From assembly GCF_018687715.1 (NCBI RefSeq), contig NC_056762.1, forward strand, positions 44,757,520-44,821,519: a stretch of 64,000 nt of DNA, in the 5' to 3' direction. The position numbers and the translations under genes are program-made. Shown here piece after piece: positions 37,135-49,303 of the stretch. The notes under the pieces are model-generated. The model searched no databases and was not told the DNA's origin. It worked only from the letters and a program-made list of their open reading frames with translations. Position 1 is the first letter of the stretch. Every line of letters starts with the position of its first letter. This DNA comes from Carya illinoinensis. Lineage: Eukaryota; Streptophyta; Magnoliopsida; Fagales; Juglandaceae.

Positions 37135-40100
37135 TTAATTATCCCGGAGGCATTGATGTAGACACTCATTTTCCTTCCTTATGGCATCCAGATCAGCTTG
37201 TAGCTTGTCGACATTTAAGCTACGGGATGCCATAGCCGCTAGCTTCATTTCATGTTCAGCCACTTCTCTTAGTACTCTATCAGTGGCCAGGATTTTCTCA
37301 GATATCTGTTCGAATGCCTCGTGCAAGCTAGTGAGAAGTCTATATGCCTGTCTTCCTACTGGATCTTTCTTCGCTTCCCTGCACATGCATACTTCTTTTC
37401 AGCACAAATCGATCAACTTCATTAGGACACTACATTTGTTACCATCAGGGGCTGCAACAGCAAACAGTCTGTACCTGAATACCATTTCATCTACGACAGC
37501 ATAAGTTCGATGAAGGCGTTCTTGGGTAGAGTTACTTTCCAATTGAAGCTCCCTGGTCTCTTTTAAGATCCGATCTATGTCAGCATCTTGTTTCCGACTA
37601 TTTTTTGTTATCTCCTTTATCCGCTGAATATAGGAATTCCTACATGCCGTTTTGGGCTGTCTCTCAAGTTCTGCACAAAGTTGAGAATGTTCCTCCTCCC
37701 TATAGAATGACATGACAGTTGCAGCAAGAACGGGCAAAGTAGTATGCAGAAAATGCGAAATGATCTTTTGTCAAGGAAGTGTAAAGATAAGAAGGAAGAG
37801 GGATGAATAATAATTAAAAAGAAAAGGAAAAACTGTCTTTACACTTCAAAGGAAGCAAAGAAGTGTAAAGATCCAAACCAGAATTATACCTGTGTCTAAT
37901 TTCAGACAAGACACACTGCTTTTCCAACTCAACTTCTCTCAACTTCTGGAGCTTTTCTTGAGCTTCTGGATTGTTGGCATATAAAAACTCCTCAAGACTT
38001 CTCTTCTTCTCTTCCAGAGACTCTCTAAGAGCTTCCCTGTGGAAGATTGATTATGTCAGGTGAAATCAATATTTGCATCTCCATGCTAGCAAAAAAAAAA
38101 AAAGTTAGTTTCCCTTTTCAAATGTACATTTTAAATTCTTATAAAGTAAAATATTGTTCTGATCCTGAAAATTAAAGGTTTAATCAAATTAGTATCCAAC
38201 AATCCTAAGGATTTTGGATCAATGGTTGGGTCTTTAACAATTGGTATCAGAGCAGGGACCACGTCATGGGTTTAAGTCACACAAGAGGCGACTTATAGGC
38301 TGGATTAAAATGTCTTGGTGCTTTGTATGGGCATAGTGTTAAGTCATTGAATACTGATAAATGAGTGAAGCCGCCAAAAGAGAAAGGGCTACCACTGGAT
38401 CAATGTTGATAGAGTGGGCCGCTGTGGATGTCGGATTCAGAAGCGTGGTAAAATGTTATATGATCTTGAAGGTTAAGGTTTAAGCAAATTAGTATCCAAC
38501 AGTCCTAAGACTTTTGGATCAATGGTTAGGTTTTAACAAATATCTTAAAAAAGTGCATGCTTAAAACATGTCATCGTGGAAAAGTAAAAGGAAACATTTT
38601 TATGAGAAAAAAGGCAGCAATATCCTACCATGCTGATTCCAATTCAGTAAGATTACACTTTTTGGCGTCAATTTTCTCATTGAGCTGCCCAAGGTAGAAG
38701 TCCAGGGGATGCTCCGCATCAAAAGCCATATCTGCTGCTGCCCTTAACAGTTCCAATTCTTCCTCAAGTTGCCGTAGTCCAGTGTTATTTGTTGTTCTCT
38801 TCTCCAAAAAATATTTTTCTTGATTTTTTGTTTTTCCAGTCTCATAGATTATCTAGTAAAAATATAAACATCAAATAAGCCCATCATCAGGATTTTGTTT
38901 CCAGAATGCTAAGAACTTTTTGTTCTAAGAAGAAAATAAGTTTGAATTCTAAATTTAAGCTTTTGACTGCCTTTCGATGCCTTGCTGCTTACACCGTTGT
39001 TAGAAACTAGATCATCTTGAGTCCTTGATTGCATGGTTTGTTTCTAATACCATTTAACTAGTCCATTCAATAATTGTCCAAATTCACAATAATTCAAATG
39101 AAAATACCTTGGAAGATTGCTCTCTAAAAGGAGATCCTTTCTGTTCAAACACTAGAACATGTTTATCATCTCTCCAAGCTGCAGTTTCTTCATTTCCTGC
39201 TGTATCTCTTCCAGCATCCACCACTTCTTCAGAAGATTCCTTCCCACTCAATACAGTAGTCAGTTTGTCCTTGCTGAAATCTCCAGTCCTGGAGAAATAT
39301 ACATCATCAACAGCCACTTCATCCATTTTTCTTGGAATGAGATCAGCCTCATGGAGCCTGCTAAGAGAGGCATGTCCAACCTTGGTATTCAACCGATCTG
39401 ACACTTCAATATTCAGTCTTAGATCTTCCAATTTGGCTCCAACTTTCTTACAACTAAGATCTACCCCTCCATTATTATCCTTCTGTTGCTGGTCCTCAGA
39501 AGTGCTTTTTTTATCATCATCTTTTATTCTCCCTCTACCCTTAACATCCTTCACATCAGCAGTTCTTCTATCTTCAGATATCTCAGAAAGCCTCTCCACC
39601 AGGAATCTGATCAACTTATACAAGTCCTCTTCAGACGGATACAGGAACTGCCGTAAGCAACACATATAGTCTGTTTCTAAGCATAATTTCAAAAAAATTA
39701 AAAAAAAAAACAGACGATAACCATAATGAGAAGAAAATGAAGGACATGCAGCAACTGACCAAAAAGAAACAATCAAACATCGAGGACAAAAGTACAAGTG
39801 GCACTGAACCGCTCCAACTGCCAGAGGAAAGGTCAAATGATTGGTAATGTAAACTTGAAATTTTTGGTTGAACACTTCATGGTGACTTGCAAACAAGGGT
39901 GTAACCAAACTTTATAAATTCTAAGACTACAGAATCCATAATCTTTTGGAAAGCTTTACGTCGACACAATAGACAAATAAAATCTGTAACCGAAATTCAT
40001 GGCAAAATAACTAATTCTCATTTGGTATGGAAACACTCTGGGAGGTGTAAATTGAAGTCTTTCCCCTCCATAATAATCGCAAAAGCAATTCAATTGTAAA

Positions 40101-40773
40101 ATAGAGAAATAATTGAGTACAACTAAAGAAAAAAATCAAACAATTCTGCAATCAATTAAATTTGTGAACTGCAGCATACATCGAGGCCCATAAAATAATA
40201 AACTAATTTTTTTCATGAGGTACCTAGTTCTGATCGTACTAAACCACTTTCTTCTAGGAAAAATGCTGGTTATCAACAAGCAAAAAAAAACCAAGTCCAA
40301 AATTAAATTTTTATGAAAATCTAAATGCCGCGTTTCACCATGTCACCTTTATAAGCCGAAGTAATGTATTTCGTTCGCCCCCTTTTTGTTTCTGAGCTAA
40401 AGAATGCTTAGCAAATTGTCAAACATTCCTATTCCTTCACTCTGTCCAACATTTTCGGAGCAACCACCCAAACTCAAACAATCCAAAAACGCCATTTCTT
40501 TACTTGACTAACCTTGTGGAAACTCATGTCTCCGATGTAACCCAGATTCTTAATCCCTGACGCGATGTCCGAACAGATCTTGACCTGGGTGGCCATGGAT
40601 CCATCGGGAAGAAAGGTGGGAAAGGACGCCGTGTGGTCGAGAAGGTTAAGGCACTGGGCGCAGATGGAGACCAAGGTGTTGGGGTCGAGGTCTCGGAGCG
40701 AAGAACCGCTTGGTGGGATCGAAATACCGGAGCTCTCCAGCGAGTTCATGAGTATCTCCTGCGACTCGTCCAT
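37135..40773 (-). CDS. CCDC22: CCDC22 homologue (CCC-complex coiled-coil protein)
   Basis: Exons: 40773-40513, 39647-39108, 38852-38629, 38036-37890, 37699-37475 and 37378-37135. All phases agree, giving 546 residues. The N-terminal calponin-homology-like part begins MDESQEILMNSL and continues across the first junction into FLYPSEEDLYKLIRFLVERL, the most diagnostic CCDC22 stretch. A charged, low-conservation linker (about 115-265) follows. Then come long coiled coils (LRQLEEELELLRAA, LEEKKRSLEEFL, QLCAELERQPK, LKETRELQLESN) and a C-terminal helix (VDKLQADLDAIRKENECL). In animals CCDC22 forms the COMMD/CCDC22/CCDC93 complex, which acts with retriever in endosomal recycling and in cullin regulation. 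The plant role is inferred from homology. Intron 3 carries an intact TRIM retroelement. The human protein is somewhat longer (about 627 residues), mainly in the linker. Confidence 0.92.
38155..38239 (+). repeat. TRIM 5' LTR
   Basis: An 85-bp repeat, TG...CA ended, followed by the tRNA-iMet primer site. It differs from the 3' copy at roughly ten positions plus small indels near its start, suggesting an old insertion. Confidence 0.9.
38454..38538 (+). repeat. TRIM 3' LTR
   Basis: The 85-bp partner repeat, sharing AAATTAGTATCCAACA and TTTTGGATCAATGGTT with the 5' copy, immediately followed by the target duplication AATAT. Confidence 0.9.
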
Positions 40774-42636
40774 TGTATTTTTCTTCGAAGAACTTGAAAA
40801 TTCGTCCCGTAGCTGTGTTTGTGTCTAGTGTGTTCTGTATTGTGCGTCTCTGTTCTCGTTGATTTGGGAGGAGCTACAGCCCGGTCGGGTGTTTATCCCA
40901 TTTTTACGCCTGCTAATGATGCGCGCGCTGGCACTTAAAGTTTCTTTTATTAGATAGATTAGATGAGATAAGATATTTTAAATATTAATAAATAAAAATT
41001 ATTTATTAATTTTATATTAAAATTTAAAAAAGTTAGATTGTTTATTATATTTTATATGTAAATATAAAAGTTATAATAATAAGATAAAATGAGATTTTTA
41101 ATTTTGGTTAAACAAACAAGACCTTAAGAGGTGTAGAAAAGTCCATTATACACTTGCAAGCATGATAAAAAAGGAATGAGTTTTGTTACAGATCAGCCAC
41201 TATTCATGATTGATCCGTAGCACACCTTACGTGTAATTTTTTTTCGTCTCTCAGCTCATCCATCTCTCAACACCCCCTTCCCCGACCTGATTCATCTCTC
41301 AGATCACCCAACCCTGCACGGTCGTGCGCCACCTATAGTGCCACTGACCACCACCATCACCACCCCCTCATGCCAGTCACCTCCAGCCACCTTCAAACCT
41401 CCATAGAAGCCCCCATGTGCAGCCCCCTCTCTCAACCCGAAATGGGTTATACTACATGGTATGCCGCTACTATCGCCGCCATTGTTAGCCTCCAGCCCCA
41501 CCGTCAAGCACCATCGAGCCCTTCACCTCCTCCTTAGGCACCATCGATCTTCCATAGTACGGTAGCCTTCTCCCTCTCTTTCCCAAATGGGTTTCACCCA
41601 AACACAGGTTCTCTACCTTAACCGGTCATATACCGCCACCCACAACTTCCAGCCGCCATCTCGACACTCCACTGGCCACCATTGACCTACCCCAGCCACC
41701 CTTAGCCTCAATTTACCCTACCCACGGCCTCACTCTCCCATGGATTTTCCCATCTATTTGGAAGACACCATTGACGCCGAGTGGGGGTGCCGAGTGGGGA
41801 AGAGGGTGTCGACACGGGGTGGAGATGGGGGAGATGATGTGTGGGGGGAGTGGGGTGTAGACGGAACGCCAAGAGGGAGAGAGTGAAATCTGAGAGAGGG
41901 AAGTGTATTTATTGTAGGGACAAATTAGTCATTTTATTTAGATGTGAATTGGATGATGCAGAATAGTAGCTGTTTCCAATATTTATTCAAACAAATTTTC
42001 ACAACATTTTTGCCCCCTCTTTCTCGACCTCTCTCCCCCCACACCCTATCGTCTACTCTTTCCCCTCACCCCAATCGCGCGCTCTATATATATATTTATA
42101 TATCTCTCTCTCTCAAGCCTACATTGCTGCTGCAACTGCTATTGTTGTACTTGGGTTGACTGGCTGGGGGCCTTAATATTGGAAGCCATGAAAGGAGCCC
42201 TTAAAAACTTGATTTTTTTATCTTCTCCCACTTCAAGAGTTCCTAAACAAAATTCTATTAAAGGTTAAAATGTCACGTACTTTTTCCTCCCTGATATCAG
42301 ATTTCCTCTCCTATAGCATCCAAAAAGAGTAGTTTTGAAAAGAGCAATTAAATTGAGAGAAAGGAGGAGAAAGTACTCAGAGTAGTCAGTTATGGTCAGT
42401 GGAAGGAGTTTTACAAAATGCAAGAAGAGAGAGAGGAAAAAAATAAACAAGAAAAAATTAGAAAATGAATTGAAAGTAAACAAAAAAAAATGAAAGCTTT
42501 TTAATTTCAGCTCTCTCTACTCTATATTCTACATCTCTCATAAGAACCAAACAATTTTCTGAAAACCAAAAATTTCCAAATAAATCGGTTTATAGTGTTC
42601 AACTCTCTTATCTCTGTCTCTCTAGTTTCTGATTGC
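40774..42636. other. Region between CCDC22 and the copia element, with repeats
   Basis: It contains the CCDC22 promoter and an AT-rich block at about 40945-41105 bounded by GATGAGATAAGAT-like ends; a similar motif is near 59950-60055. A GC- and proline-codon-rich island follows at 41200-41930, then a pyrimidine-rich stretch (about 42000-42115) with short TA and CT runs. No gene was recognised. Confidence 0.45.
41180..41975. mobile_element. Possible non-autonomous DNA transposon with GC-rich interior
   Basis: A GC-rich island abruptly interrupts AT-rich DNA. The left edge (GTTACAGATCAGCCACTATTC) and right edge (ATGCAGAATAGTAGCTG) are weakly inverted copies. The interior is biased to CCACC/CCATC repeats without a persuasive gene. 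A Mutator-like or Pack-type element would look like this, but no exact target duplication could be fixed. Confidence 0.3.
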
Positions 42637-42641
42637 AATTC

Positions 42642-43580
42642 TGTTGGAAATAAGGGGTTGCAAAACAAAAATAGTGAGAGAAAGTTTGCTTCAAGGCGCG
42701 TTACAAATGTCGCTTTCCTTAAGACAATATTCGCCCCCACCAATTACGGTATGCATACGAGTTACAAGCGAATTTGCCTCCAAGATACAATGAAGCCCAG
42801 AACAAGTCTGTTTGTCTAACTGCGTTATGCACACACGAAATTAGACCCCGAATACCCTCAGATTTTACTATTCAACCAAGAAATTAGAAATCTGATCTCT
42901 CGAGAACGAACAGATTCTAACAAGTTTTAAAGAAATGAAATATTTGGGAGAGAGAAGAGAGAGAGAATTCGAAATTAAATTATGATGTTTTAAATGGCAG
43001 GCTAATAGGTCCAAAAGATGTAAACGAAAAGTTATTACCCGTAGTTCTGAAAACTGTTCGGAATAGGTATATATATTATGACTGTTGCCATATGATACAA
43101 CATTTGGACGGTTGCCTTGTTCTTCTTCCAACCGGATGGCACTGGTTCGAGTCACACCATGCGCGTTTTGGGAATATTATTTTCCCAACCGTTGGCAGCA
43201 CCTCATGCTGCGTTCGCGTCCATTGCCCATGTGTTGTAGCGCTTCACGCAGCACGCCCCTTGAGCCCCAAGAGTTGCAGCGCAGTAGCGCCTAATGGCTG
43301 GCCGCATGCCTCTTGGTGCAACCTCTTCATAAATCATCAAAAATCTAATCCTTTGTTAGAAGGATGGATCGAACCTAGTCTCATGGACTAAATTGGAAGT
43401 CTCAATACCAATAAGCCAACTAAAGACTTATGGTCAAAACATAGATCCAAAATATAATAAAACTCCGAAACTTTCCATATCTTCTCTCTTTCCACAATAA
43501 TTCACAACTTCCAAAAACAACCCAAAAATATTATTAATAAATATAATATATAACTAATTATTTTGAAAATATTTCCAACA
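42642..43580 (-). repeat. Copia 3' LTR (left copy)
   Basis: 939 bp, TG...CA type on either strand. It lacks 10 bp present in the other LTR, at the position matching 48551-48567. It includes a GGTTCGAGTC motif resembling a tRNA B box, which is part of the LTR and not a tRNA gene. Confidence 0.95.
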
Positions 43581-44148
43581 ATCCCCCACCATTTTCAAAA
43601 TACATCTTGGTTAGAATAGGAAAATTTATACATAAATGAAGGTGTCTTGTGGACTTGAACCTTCACATAGTGAAAATACATCAAAGTTAACCAGAATGGC
43701 ATAATAGACATGCTTTGAACTAGCGATTCTATACGATTAACCGGATATATCTCACATATATATTTTCTTCTCTTTGGGTAGTTCATAAAAGCCGACACGT
43801 GGATTGGCCTTGTGTCTATATCCTGGTTTCATGAGCGCTCTAGTGACAAAGCCTAATTCGCATAGGAGGCGGCACCACCCCCGACACTCATATAGGTAGA
43901 CTTATCGAAAGTGTCTTGTAATAAAACACTTTAACATAACCATGTTATAAGTCTATTAAGAGCTTATTGCTCAGCCTCTCCTTTTCATTACAGTACCAAG
44001 CACTTCAAACCTTGGGATGATAAATTAGTTTGAAAACTAATTTTAATATCACAGTGTTTGCAAATCACAAACATATAATGTACTTTGCTCATTGAACTCA
44101 AGTCTTGATATATTCAAGAGTTGAGTCGAGTTTCCATTATTGGTGATT

Positions 44149-47100
44149 TTATTGTATAGGCTTTAAACCCATCCCCTTTGATGTTTTCCACATCAAGTCT
44201 CGTGCAAGTCCTTTAGTTAATGGATCTGCCAAATTTTGGCAAGATCTCACAAAATCAATTGTAATTACTCCATCTGTGAGTAATTGCCTCACATGGCTAT
44301 GTCTTAATCCAATATGCCTAGACTTGCCATTATATATATGGCTATAGGCCCGTGACAGTGTAGCTTGACTGTCACAATGCAAAGAAATTGGTGGCATTGG
44401 TTTTGACTAAATTGGGATCTCTATCAATAAATTTCTTAACCACTCTGCCTCTTTGCTACAAGAAGCCAATGCTATAAACTCTGCTGCCATGGTAGAGTCA
44501 GTTATGCATGTCTGCTTCTTTGATCCCCAGGAGATTGCTCCTCCACCAAGGGTGAATATCCACCCACTGGTTGATTTGTGATCATCATGCTCAGTTATCC
44601 AACTGGCATCCGTGTATCCTTCTATAACCGAAGGAAACCCGCTGTACTCAATACCATAATTTATGATATTTCGTAAGTATTTTAAGATTCTCTGTACAGC
44701 TATCCAATGAATATGACTAGGGTTACTAGTGTACCTACTAAGTTTGCCCACTGCAAATGCAATATCAGGTCTAGTGCATGTCATAGCATACATTAGACAA
44801 CCAATAACTCTAGCATATTCAAGTTGATTCACTGCTCTCCCCGTATTAGGATACAATTTTAAATTTGAATCAAAAGGTGTAGCTATGGGTTTGCAATCAA
44901 AGTGATTAAACTTTTTCAATATTTTCTCAATATAATGTGATTGGGTTAGAATTATACTATTATTATTTCTTATAATTCTAATACCCAAAATCACGTTTGC
45001 AATACCCAAATCCTTCATATCAAAATTAGATGACAAAAATTTCTTAGTGCTTTCAATGCTTATATTATCAGTGCCAAAAATCAACATGTCATCTACATAT
45101 AAGCATATTATAACACCTTTATTTCTATTAAACTTGCTGTAGACACATTTGTCAGATTCATGTATCCTAAAACCATTGTTCACTACAACTTTATCAAACT
45201 TTTCGTGCCATTGTTTTGGTGCTTGTTTAAGTCCATAAAGTGACTTAACCAATTTACAAACTTTATGTTCTTGGCCAGACATAACAAACCCATCGGGTTG
45301 TTCCATGTAAATTTCTTCTTCTAATTCACCATTTAAGAAGGCAGTCTTAACATCCATTTGATGGATTTCAAACTTGTAGATGGCTGCTAAGGCAATCAAA
45401 GTTCTGATAGTAGCAATCCTAGCAACTGGTGCGTAGGTATCAAAATAATCTAACCCTGCCTTCTGGGAAAAAACCCTTTGCTACTAGTCTTGCCTTAAAC
45501 TTTTCTATTGTTCCATCTACTTTCAGTTTCTTTTTAAAAATCCATTTGCAACCAATAGGTGTCGAACCAGGTGGTAAATCTACTAATTTCCAAGTATTAT
45601 TACCCATGATTGAATCCATTTCATCATTAATAGCTTCTTTCCAAAAAGCTACATTCTGAGACTTCATAGCCTCTTCATGAGTCAAAGGATCATTTTCAAC
45701 AGTATGTGTAATCATGATTTGGTTACAAGATAAATCTCTTGTACCCTCTACCAAGTACACAACAAAATCTGGTCCAAATGACTTTTCAGTTCTAATTCGT
45801 TTACTCCTTCTTGGTTCAAATGGTTCACCAGATTCATCATTATTTTCAAGTGATCTGTCTAATTCCACAATTTTATCATTATAAAGTGGAATTACATTGA
45901 ATCTATTTTCAAAAAAATTCAGCAACCCTAGATTCAATCACTGTATTGACGTCAACAGAACCATTAGGTTCCACAACTAGGAATCTATAGCCAACACTAT
46001 GATGTGCATAACCTAAGAAAATGCACTCAATGGCTTTTTGTCCTAACTTCTTTATCTTAGGTTCAGGTAATCTAACTATGGCTCGACAACCCCAAACTTT
46101 AAAATAATTTAAGTTTGGTTTTCTTTTCTTCCATAGTTCATATGGAGAAACTTTAGTTTTCTTGTGGGGTATTCTATTCAAAATATAGCATGCTGTAAGC
46201 ATAGCTTCTCCCCAAAAACTATTATTTAAACCAGAATTAGTAAGCATGGCATTTACCATCTCTACTAAAGTTCTGTTTTTCCTCTCCGCCACTCCATTTT
46301 GTTGTGGAGTATAAGCCATAGTAGTTTTATGAATAATGCCTACAGATTCATAATAAGCAGGAAAGTGATATTCACCACCTCTATCGGATCTAAGACATTT
46401 TATTTTGACATCACATTGATTTTCTACTTCATTTTTATATGCCTTAAAATTGTCCAAGACTTGGTCTTTTGAGTGCATCAAATAAACATAGCAATATCTA
46501 GAGAAATCATCTATAAAAGTCACAAAATATTTTTTACCTCCTCTAGTAGGCGTGCTATGCATGTCACATACATCATTATGTATTAATTGCAATAAAGATG
46601 AAGTTTTATCTATTCTAGAAAATGGCTTTCTTGTCATTTTTGTTTGCATGCATATTCTACATTTATCGATCATGTCGTTGGCATATTTAGGAATTATATT
46701 TAATTTAACCATGTCATCAAGTCTTCTAGCATGAATATGTCCTAAACGACAATGCCATAAAGAATATGAATCAAGCATATAAGCAGAAACATTCACTTTA
46801 TTATTAATATTGAGTTTGAACATGCCTTCACTCAGATATCCATTCCCCACAAAATTACCCCCTTTGGTCAGCACAAATTTATCTGACTCAAAGACTAATT
46901 TAAACCCATACTTATTCAGAAGACTACCAGATACAAGATTCTTCCTAACTTCTGGTACATGATACACATATTTGAGAGTAAGCACTTTTCTAGAAGTGAA
47001 CTCCAAATCTATTGTGCCTTTGCTTTTAACTGTAGCAGTGGATGAATTTCCCATGTAGATAACACATCCATCTTCTTCTGACTCATACTTTTTAAACAAA

Positions 47101-48062
47101 CTCCTGTCTTTGCAAACATGTCTTGTTGCTCCTGAGTCAATCCACCAAGAGTTGTCTCCTTCAAGAATATTGACCTCAGAAATCATGGCCACAAAATTCT
47201 CTTTGGAGTCAGAGTTTTGTTGTTTCCTTTTAAGAAACCAACAATCTCTTTTGTAATGGTCCGGCTTGCCACAATTGAAGCAATTTGCCTTCAATTTCTT
47301 CTGATTCTTGCCTTGGAAGTGGCTTTGTTTTCTTCCAAAGTTATTCTTTCTCTTCCGGTTTTCATATCCGGATTTATTGGGTTGTCCAGGTTTGTGGATC
47401 TTCCCTTCCTCTATCATATGCATATTGGAGGTCAAAGAGTCACGCTCTTCCTTACCATCTCTAAGCCTTATTTCCTCTTCTATACGAAGATGTTGACTTA
47501 GATCTTCCAAAGACATTTCCTCCTTTCTATGCTTCAGGCTTCTTTTGTAGTCTTTCCATGATGGAGGGAGTTTATCGATAATGGATGAAACCGATATAGA
47601 ATCATCCTTTTTCATATTGTGTTGAGTGAATTGATCAAGAATATGCATAATTTCATTGAATTGTTCAACAATAGGCCTAGAATCTACCATTTTATAACTG
47701 AAAAATTTGGTAGCCAAAAATTTCTTACTTGTAGCATCTTCTAAAAGATACTTTGCCTCAAGTGCATCCCACAGATCCTTGGCGGTTGCTTTGTTCTGAT
47801 AGGCATCAAACAATGTATCAGACATTGCATTGCAAATGTGTCCCTTGCAGATGTAGTCGTCTTGTTTCCATTTGATTCTTGCCCGACTTTGAGCGATTGT
47901 CTCATCCTCATTTGTAGACGGCCTAGGAGTGGTTAAAACATACACCACTTTGAGACTGGCTAGGAGAAAGTGCATCTTCTTTTGCCAGCGCCGGAAATTG
48001 GCTCCATCAAATCGTTCAAGTTTCACAAAATCCGCAACAAACTCTCTCAAACTATGAGCCAT
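44149..48062 (-). pseudogene. Copia gag-pol polyprotein, broken
   Basis: It starts at ATG 48062 just inside the 5' LTR and runs to a stop at 44149. Visible domains: gag with a CCHC zinc knuckle (47282-47241); aspartic protease with the DSG triad (about 47150-47110); integrase with its zinc-binding region and catalytic core (about 46750-46100); reverse transcriptase with the YVDD active site (near 45100-45080); and RNase H (about 44700-44300). Three breaks disable it: a frameshift in an A/T homopolymer at 45911-45917, a second frameshift in a homopolymer around 45467-45476, and an in-frame TAG at 44407-44409 inside RNase H. After each break the family sequence resumes in another frame or beyond the stop, so these are lesions, not programmed signals. 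A sequencing error in the homopolymers is a lesser possibility. Confidence 0.92.
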
Positions 48063-48089
48063 TAATAATCGATAATATTGTCTTAAGAT

Positions 48090-49038
48090 TGTTGGAAATA
48101 AGGGGCTGCAAAACAAAAATAGTGAGAGAAAGTTTGCTTCAAGGTGCGTTACAAATGTCGCTTTCCTTAAGACAATATTCGCCTCCACCAATTACGGTAT
48201 GCACACGGGTTACAAGCGAATTTGCCTCCAAGATACAATGAAGCCCAGAACAAGTCTATTTGTCTAACTGCGTTATGCACACACGAAATTAGACCCCGAA
48301 TACCCTCAGATTTTGCTATTCAACCAAGAAATTAGAAATCTGATCTCTCGAGAACGAACAGATTCTAACAAGTTTTAAAGAAATGAAATATTTGGGAGAG
48401 AGAAGAGAGAGAGAATTCGAAATTCAATTCTGATGTTTTAAATGGCAGGCCAATAGGTCCAAAAGATGTAAACGAAAAGTTATTACCCGTAGTTTTGAAA
48501 ACTGTTCGGAATAGGTATATATATTATGACTGTTGCCATATGATACAATAGTTGGACTTAGTCCAACGGTTGCCTTGTTCTTCTTTCAACCGGATGGCAC
48601 TGGTTCGAGTCACACCATGCGCATTTTGGGAATATTATTTCCCCAACCGTTGGCAGCACCTCGCGCTGCGTTCGCGTTCATTGCCCATGTGTTGCAGCGC
48701 TTCACGCAGCACGCCCCTTGAGCCCCAAGAGTTGCAGCGCAGTAGCGCCTAATGGCTGGCGGCATGCCTCTTGGTGCAACCTCTTCATAAATCATCAAAA
48801 ATCTAATCCTTTGTTAGGAGGATAGATCGAACCCAGTCTCATGGACTAAATTGGAAGTCTCAATACCAATAAGCCAACTAAAGACTTATAGTCAAAACAT
48901 AGATCCAAAATATAATAAAACTCCGAAACTTTCTATATCTTCTCTCTTTCCACAATAATTCACAACTTCCAAAAACAACCCAAAAATATTATTAATAAAT
49001 ATAATATATAACTAATTATTTTGAAAATATTTCCAACA
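48090..49038 (-). repeat. Copia 5' LTR (right copy)
   Basis: 949 bp. Contains the near-palindrome GTTGGACTTAGTCCAAC (48551-48567), half of which is missing in the other LTR. Internal sequence adjoining it (48089 downward) lacks the usual TGG-initiated tRNA primer site. Confidence 0.95.
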
Positions 49039-49187
49039 AATTCTACTAGCAATATTTTGCTAATTGCTGCTGGTTTGAATTTTTCTCATAGTTTTCTACT
49101 AACAAGAAGCATCTGAACAATTCTTATCAAAATGTTTCACATCCTATTGCAGGGGCATTGGGGAGAGAAAGAAATGGAGAAGGGGAG

Positions 49188-49303
49188 AGGAAATGGCTTA
49201 TGGGGAGAGGAAATCGGCGCTGAGGAAAGGTAGAAAAGAGAGGAAATGGCTTATGGGGAGAGGAAATCGGCGCTGAGGAAAGGTAGAAAAGAGAGGAAAT
49301 GGC
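49188..49303. repeat. 53-bp purine-rich tandem repeat
   Basis: The unit AGGAAATGGCTTATGGGGAG... starts at 49188, 49241 and partially at 49294, giving about 2.2 near-identical copies. Confidence 0.9.

Larger units (their letters stand above)
38155..38538 (+). mobile_element. TRIM (terminal-repeat retrotransposon in miniature), complete
   Basis: Two 85-bp direct repeats (38155-38239 and 38454-38538) both begin TGTT and end TTTAACA. An 8-bp-class perfect primer site TGGTATCAGAGC (38242-38253, initiator-Met tRNA type) follows the first repeat by 2 nt. A purine-rich stretch GAAGCGTGGTAAAA precedes the second. The whole is flanked by the 5-bp duplication AATAT (38150-38154 and 38539-38543). The internal region of about 214 bp has no coding capacity, so mobilisation would have needed another element's proteins. 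It sits in CCDC22 intron 3, antisense to the gene. Confidence 0.93.
42642..49038 (-). mobile_element. Ty1/copia LTR retrotransposon, complete ends, coding region disabled
   Basis: The element is 6.4 kb, flanked by the 5-bp target duplication AATTC (42637-42641 and 49039-49043). LTRs (939 and 949 bp) start TGTTGGAAATA and end TTCCAACA. A polypurine tract GGTGGGGGAT (43590-43581, minus) abuts the 3' LTR. Domain order on the minus strand is gag, protease, integrase, reverse transcriptase, RNase H, the copia order. By eye the two LTRs differ at about two dozen sites, mostly transitions, plus one 10-bp indel. This points to a moderately recent insertion. Confidence 0.96.

Noticed and set aside
41304..41507. 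Gly/Val-rich minus-strand open frame
   Set aside because: Low-complexity artefact of the CCACC-rich island, with no family resemblance.
42522..42743. Minus-strand open frame spanning the copia end
   Set aside because: It crosses the exact LTR boundary into unrelated host flank, so it is a chance junction frame.
43138..43160. GGTTCGAGTC, a tRNA B-box-like motif (also at 48601-48612)
   Set aside because: It lies in both copia LTRs and no cloverleaf or A box can be built around it.
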